NCBI GenBank assembly: GCA_937928475.1 | Contig: CALFVE010000365.1 | Coordinates: 1-5,959 of the forward strand | DNA length: 5,959 bases | From: an uncultured bacterium | GTDB taxonomy: Bacteria; Armatimonadota; Zipacnadia; Zipacnadales; Zipacnadaceae | Direction: 5' to 3' | Shown: in pieces, positions 1-5,093 of the stretch | Layout: every line of letters begins with the position of its first letter | Position numbering within the stretch: the first letter of the stretch is position 1 | Made by a program: the position numbers and the translations under genes | Notes under the pieces: generated by a model | What the model was told of the DNA's origin: nothing | Database searches by the model: none | Seen by the model: the letters and a program-made list of their open reading frames with translations, nothing else

Positions 1-993
1 GCGCAGGCCGACCCCGCCGAAGCCCGCCTGCACGCCCGGCTCCGCCCCCCAGCGGCAGAGGTTCTCGATTAGTCGCGCGCCGTCGGAGGGCGTCTCACCG
101 TCCCCTTCGTGCAAGACCACCCCATCAATGCGCCCATGGTGATTCTCGCCGTACGAGGTCTCTTTCGTGTACGGACGGAAAAAGGTGTAGTAGGCGTTGA
201 GTGAGAGCAGCGCCACTCTGCCTCGGCCCACCGCGCGCACGGCGCAGATCACATCCTCGTTTCCCAGCGACTCTTGCCAGTCATAGAGTTTGTCGGTCTT
301 GGCGTTGTAGGCTCCGGGCATGGCGCGCACCAGCGGCGTCCACGCCTTGTCGTACAGCAGGATGGGCGGGGTGGTGTAGCAATCATCCCAGCGCAGGTTT
401 ACCACCGGATAGTAGAGCCGCTTGATCCCGCGCGTGGCCGGGTGCTCAGTGATGCGGTCGGTCCAGCAATACAGGCGGCGGTCGGCCAGGGCGCTGCCCA
501 TGCCCTCGACCTTGGCGATGTGACCGGGGTCAATGATCTGCACCGCCCGAAAGCTGGCGCCCCAGGGCCCCAGTACGCGCTCCAGCGAAGCGCAGAGGGC
601 CTCCCCGGCCTGATTGAAGAAGGTGGTCATGAGCAGGCCGCCGCCGTCCTCAACATACCGGCGCAGGTTGGGCAGGTTGACGTCCCACCAGTCGGGCACA
701 TCCACCGCGCCCACGTGATATTGCGCGTCGAGTGTCAGGAAGTCGGGGATGATGACCAGGTTGTACGATTTCATCTCCCAGGTGGTCATCGGCTTGGTCA
801 GCGGTCGCTCATCAATGAGAAAGCCACGTCCCTCCAGTTCCGCGCGATACTGGGGGTCCAGGGTAACCTCCCGGGACAGAAAGAGCACCCGCAGCGGTTG
901 CGCCAGTCGCTGGGCGGCGGCCGGGGCCAAGGAAAGGACCAACAAGGCAGTCAGGCTGAGCAGTACGGCGAGAAACATTCGACACGGTTGCAT
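1..993 (-). CDS. Exported ThuA/GATase1-like protein, C-terminus cut by window edge
   Basis: An unbroken minus-strand reading frame of 331 codons runs off the left end without a stop. Residues 1-27 form a Sec signal peptide: Arg at 5, a Leu/Ala/Val core at about 7-22, and an Ala-Pro-Ala-Ala-Ala cleavage region. Mature sequence begins with a beta strand (LRVLFLS, 34-40), then a YNLVIIPD strand (77-84), an RRYVEDGGGLLMTTFF segment (111-126) and a GRGRVALLSL segment (256-265). This strand/GGG-turn/strand order is that of class I glutamine amidotransferase-like or ThuA-like folds. I see no nucleophile-elbow Cys, so it may be non-catalytic. ATG 993 is chosen because AGGGG lies 6 bases upstream; an in-frame ATG at 999 would have no spacing to it. 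It is transcribed divergently from the 5'-nucleotidase. The coding frame and export are well supported; family membership is moderate and the function is unknown. Confidence 0.82.
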   Translation of the reverse strand, partial: MQPCRMFLAVLLSLTALLVLSLAPAAAQRLAQPLRVLFLSREVTLDPQYRAELEGRGFLIDERPLTKPMTTWEMKSYNLVIIPDFLTLDAQYHVGAVDVPDWWDVNLPNLRRYVEDGGGLLMTTFFNQAGEALCASLERVLGPWGASFRAVQIIDPGHIAKVEGMGSALADRRLYCWTDRITEHPATRGIKRLYYPVVNLRWDDCYTTPPILLYDKAWTPLVRAMPGAYNAKTDKLYDWQESLGNEDVICAVRAVGRGRVALLSLNAYYTFFRPYTKETSYGENHHGRIDGVVLHEGDGETPSDGARLIENLCRWGAEPGVQAGFGGVGLR

Positions 994-999
994 TGTCAT

Positions 1000-1004
1000 C
1001 CCCT
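1000..1004 (-). promoter_or_regulatory. Ribosome binding site of the exported GATase-like gene
   Basis: On the minus strand AGGGG sits six bases before ATG 993 and directly abuts the alternative in-frame ATG at 999. Normal Shine-Dalgarno spacing therefore decides for the start at 993. Confidence 0.6.
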
Positions 1005-1145
1005 GTGTACGCTGCGCGCGGATGGCCGGTCGTACCCGCGCCCAGCGGCGGAATCCTCGGCGGCTTGCTTCCCCGCCCCCGCGCATTTCTCCTGCCCCAG
1101 GCGCAGGTACAAGGATTTCCGCGCGGGCGCGGCGCAATACTCGGT
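1000..1145. promoter_or_regulatory. Divergent intergenic region, presumed to hold both promoters
   Basis: This 146-base gap separates the start codons of two genes reading away from each other, so the promoters of both should lie here; that is inference from layout. I cannot point to a convincing -35/-10 pair on either strand. The plus-strand gene has no clear Shine-Dalgarno. An AATACT hexamer at 1136-1141 lies just before its ATG, so leaderless initiation is possible but weakly supported. An imperfect inverted repeat, GTACGCTGCGC at 1007-1017 and GCGCAGGTAC at 1101-1110 (one-base bulge), flanks most of the gap and could be incidental in GC-rich DNA. Nothing else is visible. Confidence 0.35.
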
Positions 1146-2639
1146 ATGACCACCACTCTCCTGCGCCGATTGTCGCTTGTTCTACTGCTGCCTTGCCTGG
1201 CCGTCTGCCTGGCTTCCGCTGACTGCTACGTTACCCTCCTGCACTTCAACGATCTGCACGGCTATCTGCAGCCGGTGGGCAAGCCGGAGGCCAGCGTCGG
1301 CGGCCTAGCCCGCATCGCCACCCTGGTGCGCGAGGTGCGCGGCTGGAACGACGCGCACGGCAACGATACGCTCTTTTTCGAGGCGGGGGACATCCTCCAG
1401 GGCACGCCGCTCTCGATGGTTTTCCAGGGCGAACCGGAAGTGCGCTGCCTGAACCTCATGGGCCTGCAGGCCATGTGCATCGGTAACCACGAATTCGACT
1501 TCGGCCAAGACAACTTCCACCGCTTGGTGGCGCTCGCCAAGTTCCCGATCCTCTCCGCCAATATCTACGTCAAGGACACGGGCCGGCGTCTTGCCCCGCC
1601 ATACATTCTCTTTACCTTGCGCGACGGCACGCGGGCAGCGGCCTTTGGCCTCACCAGTCGCGACACCGCCGTCGAGACCTTGCCCAAGAACGTGGTGGGC
1701 CTAGAGTTCACCGATCCGGTGACCGAAGCCCAAGCCCTACTCGCCGAACTAACCCCGCAGGCGAAGTTCCTCATCGCGATAAGTCACATCGGCTACGAGA
1801 ACGACCTGCTCCTAGCCAAGGCCAACCCGGAACTGGACGTGATCGTCGGCGCGCACAGCCATACTCGCCTGGACGCTCCTACCCGGGTCGGCAAGACGCT
1901 CATCGTGCAGGCTGAGAGTTACGGCAAGTACCTGGGGCAACTCGATATGTTCGTGAGCGGAGGAGAGGTCCTGCGCTACCGCGGTTTCCTGCGGCCGATT
2001 GACCAGCGAATCTCCGCCGCCCCGGACGTCGAGCGCCTCGTCGAAGAGTACGCGAGCCAACTGGCGGTGCGCCTGCGCGAGCCGGTCGGGTTTGCCACCG
2101 TGGACCTGGACGGAGAGCGGGACCACGTGCGGAGCGCCGAGACCAATCTAGGCAACCTGATCTGTGACATGTTCCGCGAATACGCGCGGGCCGAGATCTG
2201 CCTGCTCAACGCCGGTGGTATCCGTGCCTCGCTTCCCACCGGCCCCATTACGGTCGGTGACATCCTCAAGGTTATGCCCTTCAGCAACTTTCTGGCCACC
2301 AAGCAAGTCACGGGCGAGCAACTCTGGCGCACGCTGGAACGGGCCGCACAGGTGGAGCGGCCCAGCGGAGCCTTTCTGCAGGTCTCGGGGCTGAGCCTGG
2401 TAATCGAGGGGAACACTCTCCGCGAGGTGAAGGTGGGCGACCAGCCTCTGGACCGCGACCGAACCTACTTACTGCTCAGTTCCGAGTTCCTGCTGGCCGG
2501 CGGGGACGGCTACGCAATGCTGAAGGAGGGCGCGCCGCCGGTTTCCCTCGGCTACGCCGACAACGCCGTGGTGACCCAGATGTGGCGCGAGCGAGGCACG
2601 GTCAGCCCCAAGGTAGAGGGGCGCATCCTTATCAAGTAG
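1146..2639 (+). CDS. Exported 5'-nucleotidase / UshA-family metallophosphatase
   Basis: This 497-residue protein is complete and of normal family length. Residues 1-26 are a signal peptide (Arg-Arg at 7-8, Leu-rich core, cleavage likely after Ala-Ser-Ala); Cys 21 lies in a poor lipobox, so a lipoprotein is unlikely. The N-terminal metallophosphatase domain (about 29-285) shows the full dinuclear-metal set: HFNDLHG (33-39; Asp36, His38), AGD (80-82), GNHEFDFG (113-120), SHIG (213-216; His214) and GAHSHT (235-240). The C-terminal nucleotidase domain (about 312-497) shows NLGNL (334-338), NAGGIR (355-360), PFSN (378-381) and GGDGY (452-456), which bind and stack the nucleotide in this family. 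Expected activity is hydrolysis of nucleoside 5'-phosphates, possibly also UDP-sugars, outside the cytoplasm; exact substrate preference cannot be read. The frame stays open upstream to 993, but ATG 1146 starts exactly at the signal peptide and the upstream translation is not protein-like. The start lacks a clear Shine-Dalgarno. The stop overlaps the convergent neighbour. Confidence 0.95.
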   Translation: MTTTLLRRLSLVLLLPCLAVCLASADCYVTLLHFNDLHGYLQPVGKPEASVGGLARIATLVREVRGWNDAHGNDTLFFEAGDILQGTPLSMVFQGEPEVRCLNLMGLQAMCIGNHEFDFGQDNFHRLVALAKFPILSANIYVKDTGRRLAPPYILFTLRDGTRAAAFGLTSRDTAVETLPKNVVGLEFTDPVTEAQALLAELTPQAKFLIAISHIGYENDLLLAKANPELDVIVGAHSHTRLDAPTRVGKTLIVQAESYGKYLGQLDMFVSGGEVLRYRGFLRPIDQRISAAPDVERLVEEYASQLAVRLREPVGFATVDLDGERDHVRSAETNLGNLICDMFREYARAEICLLNAGGIRASLPTGPITVGDILKVMPFSNFLATKQVTGEQLWRTLERAAQVERPSGAFLQVSGLSLVIEGNTLREVKVGDQPLDRDRTYLLLSSEFLLAGGDGYAMLKEGAPPVSLGYADNAVVTQMWRERGTVSPKVEGRILIK

Positions 2640-3459
2640 CGGCAACGCCCTCGCATGCCCAGCACTCTCGGGCAACCTCCCCTGTTGAGCGGACTCGGCT
2701 TAGCGTAACCAGCGTGATCTCCCGCGGACAGCCGACCCTCAGCGGCAGACCCTCTCCGGCGCCTCGGCTGACGTACATGACGGTCTCGTTGTGACGTACC
2801 AGGCCGGCCGCCCGCTGCCGGGGGCGGCGGCAAGGCGCGACGAAGGGGCCGACGCCGGGCAGCCAGACCTGGCCCCCGTGAGTATGTCCCGCGAGCACCA
2901 GGTCCACCTCCCCGATGCACGGTTCATCTACCAGGTCCGGCGAATGGCTGAGCGCCAGGCGGCACTCGCCGGACCCCACCCTCACCAGTGCGCCAGCGAG
3001 GTCGTGTCGGCCGCTGCAGGGGTCATCCACGCCCACCAGCCACAGGCGCTCGCCTCCGCGCACTAGCGGCTCGGCCTCGTTCACCAGCAAGCGAATGCCG
3101 CTTTGCGCGTACAGCGCCCGCCACTGCTCGACCCCGAAGGGGGAGCGCGGTTTAGCCCACCGCGAATACCACCTTAAGCCGTGCTCATGGTTCCCCAGGC
3201 AGGCCCACTTGCCGCCGGGCGCCTCCAGGTCCGCCAGTAGGGGTAGGAAGACCTCCGCGTGGCGGGAGCGGTGCACCAGGTCGCCCAGCAGAACGACCAC
3301 GTCTGCGCCCAACCGGTTCGTCTCTTCGACCACCCGCTCGACGGCCGCGGGGCCGCGGCCGGGGAAGCCCGCGTGCAGATCGCTAAGCACCGCCAGCGTC
3401 AACCCCTCAAAGGCCTCTGGCAATCGGGCCAAGGGGATCTCCAGGCGCTCGATCCGCAT
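2632..3459 (-). CDS. YkuE-like calcineurin-type metallophosphoesterase
   Basis: This 275-residue protein has the complete calcineurin-like phosphoesterase motif series: SDLHAG (26-31; Asp27, His29), LLGDLVH (57-63; Asp60), GNHEHG (89-94; Asn90, His91), SHSPD (171-175; His172) and GHTHGGQ (191-197; His192, His194). The GHTHGGQ form and short N-terminal strand are typical of the YkuE subgroup. That subgroup also contains Chlamydia LpxG, a UDP-2,3-diacylglucosamine hydrolase. Unlike many relatives it has no N-terminal membrane anchor or signal peptide, so it is probably cytosolic or peripheral. The open frame extends upstream to 3957, but the upstream part is a shadow of the phosphatidyltransferase gene. 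ATG 3459 gives the family-like start MRIERLEIPL. It is last in the minus-strand block, 20 bases after the preceding stop. The final 20 or so residues are beyond the recognisable domain, and the last codons overlap the 5'-nucleotidase tail. Substrate unknown; a lipid phosphate is a guess from context. Confidence 0.92.
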   Translation of the reverse strand: MRIERLEIPLARLPEAFEGLTLAVLSDLHAGFPGRGPAAVERVVEETNRLGADVVVLLGDLVHRSRHAEVFLPLLADLEAPGGKWACLGNHEHGLRWYSRWAKPRSPFGVEQWRALYAQSGIRLLVNEAEPLVRGGERLWLVGVDDPCSGRHDLAGALVRVGSGECRLALSHSPDLVDEPCIGEVDLVLAGHTHGGQVWLPGVGPFVAPCRRPRQRAAGLVRHNETVMYVSRGAGEGLPLRVGCPREITLVTLSRVRSTGEVARECWACEGVAAT

Positions 3460-3490
3460 CCCCCTGCGCCGGCGCGGCGCTATTCCTCCT
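3460..3490 (-). promoter_or_regulatory. Hairpin-bridged Shine-Dalgarno candidate for the phosphoesterase
   Basis: On the minus strand a perfect AGGAGG (3490-3485) lies inside the GAA GAG GAG GAA codons that end the phosphatidyltransferase. It is 25 bases from the phosphoesterase ATG at 3459, too far for normal use. Between them GCGCCG (3480-3475) pairs with CGGCGC (3471-3466) across a three-base loop. Folding would remove 15 bases and leave an effective spacing of about 10. The only other purine tract, AGGGGG, touches the ATG with no spacing. The stop codon TAG (3482-3480) overlaps the stem's first base, so a terminating ribosome would melt the hairpin. The pairing is visible; its role is inferred. 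Confidence 0.45.
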
Positions 3491-4070
3491 CTTCGCCCGT
3501 CTGCCCTGACTCCGGCTTGGCCATGTGCAAGCCGCATTCCACCGCGAAGGCAAGGGTGACCACGGTCAGAGCCAGGAACAGGATCGTGTGGATGCCGTAG
3601 AGCACCCGCCCTTCTCGCGCTACGCCGGTGAAGACCAGGTAGAGCAAGTATGCGTACTGGAGCGCGCCGGTCAGTTTGCCCAGGTTGGTGGGGACGAGGC
3701 GACCGCCGGCGCCCTGCGTGCCCAAGTACAGTTGCAGCGTGAGGATAGCCAGCATGGCCAGATAGAGCACGGCGAACTGGTGCGTCCCCAGCCGCCCCAC
3801 CGCATAGTAGGCGATGAACAGCGAGTAGATCATGACGAAGTCTACGCTGCTGTCCAGCATCTTGCCGAAGAGCCCGGGCCGGCCCTGGCGGCGGGCGATC
3901 TTCCCGTCCACCAGATCGGTGACCCAGATCAGCAGCATGGCCAAGAAGGTCAGCCACCCGTGGCGCGTAGCGATCCCAGCCACGGCAAAGGGTAGCAGGA
4001 CTAGTCGGGCGTAGGTGAAAGCATTGGCGACCGTGATGATCTCCACCCGCTTGACTTCTGCGTCAGCCAT
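3480..4070 (-). CDS. CDP-alcohol phosphatidyltransferase, PgsA-like
   Basis: This 196-residue integral membrane protein matches the family's usual length. It carries the complete CDP-alcohol phosphotransferase signature D-x2-DG-x2-AR-x8-G-x3-D-x3-D: Asp52, Asp55, Gly56, Ala59, Arg60, Gly69, Asp73 and Asp77, the residues that hold the divalent metals and CDP. The N-terminus, with TVANAFTYARLVLLP at 13-27, resembles the Asn-x-hydrophobic-Thr-x2-Arg start of phosphatidylglycerophosphate synthases, and GKLTGALQ (131-138) recalls their GK-x-KT-x2-Q segment. Hydrophobic segments lie at about 21-50, 79-91, 97-117, 136-149 and 158-177. The expected reaction moves a phosphatidyl group from CDP-diacylglycerol to an alcohol, most likely glycerol 3-phosphate; phosphatidylserine or inositol-phosphate variants cannot be excluded. 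The hydrophilic tail ends in four Glu, whose codons also spell AGGAGG. It starts 7 bases after the YihY stop, which argues for coupled translation. Confidence 0.92.
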   Translation of the reverse strand: MADAEVKRVEIITVANAFTYARLVLLPFAVAGIATRHGWLTFLAMLLIWVTDLVDGKIARRQGRPGLFGKMLDSSVDFVMIYSLFIAYYAVGRLGTHQFAVLYLAMLAILTLQLYLGTQGAGGRLVPTNLGKLTGALQYAYLLYLVFTGVAREGRVLYGIHTILFLALTVVTLAFAVECGLHMAKPESGQTGEEEE

Positions 4071-4075
4071 TCTGG

Positions 4076-4084
4076 CCTCATCCT
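4076..4084 (-). promoter_or_regulatory. Ribosome binding site overlapping the upstream stop codon
   Basis: The minus strand reads AGGATGAGG here, then five bases to ATG 4070. The TGA stop of the YihY gene (4080-4078) is embedded in the purine tract. A ribosome ending the upstream gene thus sits on the binding site of the phosphatidyltransferase, the usual arrangement for translational coupling. Confidence 0.65.
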
Positions 4085-5046
4085 ACCTGGGTCGGCGACT
4101 CCTCCCCGCCCCTTCTCTTTGGGAGATTGAGGAAAGCCTCATCCTCTGCGCGGCAGCGGCGCTGTACAAATACGTGGTCGTAGGCGGCAGCAAAATGTGC
4201 CCCGAACAAGAGCACCCAGGCGCCGAGCAGCGCCCACAGGGAGAATACCACGACCCCGGCTAATCCGCCATACACCAGGCTCTGCCCGGAGTGAGACAGC
4301 ACATAAGTGAAAACAGGGGAGGCGGCATGCCACAGCACTGCCCCGCAGACCCCTCCTCGCACGGCCACCCGCCAGGGCACCTTCCGCACTGGCACAAACC
4401 GGTAGACCAAAGCAAAGGCCAACACCGAGAGAGCCAGCTGCACAGCCACCAGCAGGGGCGGACGCAGAGCGTGCAGCGTCTCCGGCGAGACCTGCGGGAA
4501 CTGCCCCAGCCAACCTCGCGCCACCGCTAGCCCGGCATTGAGGAGCACGAAGCACGCCATCAGCGCGCCTGCCGCCAGCATCATAAGCAGAGCCACCAAC
4601 TTGCGCATGACAAAGCCCCGCAGAAGGCGCCCTGGCCAAACCCCAGTTAGGCTCCGCTCCACCGTCTCGAACAGGCGCAGGCCCGACCAGATGAGCAGAA
4701 TGACACTCAGCGCGCTGGTCATGTACGACTGCGGGTTGGCAAGCAGGCTGTCTACCTGGGCCATGACCTGGTCGGCCGCCGTCCCTCCGAGTTCGTGCGC
4801 GGCCGCTTGCAACCAACGGTAGGTGCCGCTTCCCGGCCCGAACAGCGCCTGCAAACCCCCCGCCAGCAGAATCCCCAGTGGGCCCAGGCAGACCAGCGAA
4901 TAGAAGGCGATCGCCGCGGCCAGGACATAACTTCCCCCGAAGCCAAAGCCCAGGTAGGCGATCCGCAGCACGCGGTACCACCTACCGAGCAAGCCGCGGC
5001 GTGGGGAGGCGGAAGATTCGGGTTGTGAGGTGGACGGTGACTTCAT
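4078..5046 (-). CDS. YihY/BrkB-family inner-membrane protein
   Basis: From ATG 5046 this is 322 residues, usual for the family. A Ser/Pro-rich, positively charged N-terminal tail (1-28) is followed by about six membrane segments near 37-65, 108-126, 149-173, 197-217, 229-250 and 261-288. Family hallmarks are the AAAIAFYSLVCLGPLGIL first helix (43-60), the RFVPVRKVPWRVAVRGG linker (216-232) and the VYGGLAG ... LWALLGAW ... LLFGAHFAAAY stretch (258-289). The family was once labelled ribonuclease BN, which is wrong for E. coli RNase BN; its biochemical role is unsettled, and E. coli YhjD has been linked to export of lipid A precursors. The last 30 residues are hydrophilic. A GTG at 5064 is an in-frame alternative start adding six residues; neither start has ideal Shine-Dalgarno spacing (GGAGTGGGG ends 12 bases before ATG 5046). 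It follows the MFS gene closely and overlaps the next gene's ribosome binding site. Confidence 0.92.
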   Translation of the reverse strand: MKSPSTSQPESSASPRRGLLGRWYRVLRIAYLGFGFGGSYVLAAAIAFYSLVCLGPLGILLAGGLQALFGPGSGTYRWLQAAAHELGGTAADQVMAQVDSLLANPQSYMTSALSVILLIWSGLRLFETVERSLTGVWPGRLLRGFVMRKLVALLMMLAAGALMACFVLLNAGLAVARGWLGQFPQVSPETLHALRPPLLVAVQLALSVLAFALVYRFVPVRKVPWRVAVRGGVCGAVLWHAASPVFTYVLSHSGQSLVYGGLAGVVVFSLWALLGAWVLLFGAHFAAAYDHVFVQRRCRAEDEAFLNLPKRRGGEESPTQVG

Positions 5047-5067
5047 AGCGTCAAGATACCCCACTCC

Positions 5068-5092
5068 AGTCGGCGCCGAGCGGAAGCCGACT
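5068..5092 (-). repeat. Intercistronic stem-loop after the MFS stop codon
   Basis: AGTCGGC (5068-5074) and GCCGACT (5086-5092) form a perfect seven-base inverted repeat with an 11-base loop. On the minus strand it begins one base after the TAG stop of the MFS gene (5096-5094) and ends just before the GGAG/GGGG tract in front of the YihY start. There is no following T run, so it is not a standard intrinsic terminator. It may stabilise or punctuate the mRNA between the two genes, or be incidental. Confidence 0.45.
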
Positions 5093-5093
5093 C

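Noticed and set aside
993..1145. N-terminal 51-residue extension of the 5'-nucleotidase frame
   Set aside because: The extension is Pro/Arg/Gly-rich without domain character and would bury the signal peptide that starts exactly at ATG 1146.
274..1149. 291-residue plus-strand open frame, and a shorter one at 749-1222
   Set aside because: They run antisense to the continuous signal-peptide-bearing minus-strand gene at 1-993. Their translations show no recognisable domain; long antisense frames are common in GC-rich coding DNA.
812..1156. 114-residue minus-strand open frame across the divergent gap
   Set aside because: It is out of frame with the exported protein gene and has no start context or recognisable sequence.
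2656..2674. TGCCC/GGGCA stem-loop just after the 5'-nucleotidase stop, considered as a terminator
   Set aside because: The stem is only five base pairs, there is no T run on either strand, and it lies inside the phosphoesterase coding sequence.
3460..3957. 166-residue N-terminal extension of the phosphoesterase frame
   Set aside because: It overlaps the phosphatidyltransferase in another frame and is Arg/Pro/Gly-rich shadow sequence. The family-like N-terminus begins at 3459.
4139..4981. 280-residue minus-strand open frame inside the YihY gene
   Set aside because: It is an alternative frame of the YihY gene; its Arg/Gly/Ala-rich translation has no membrane segments or motifs, while the other frame has the full YihY pattern.
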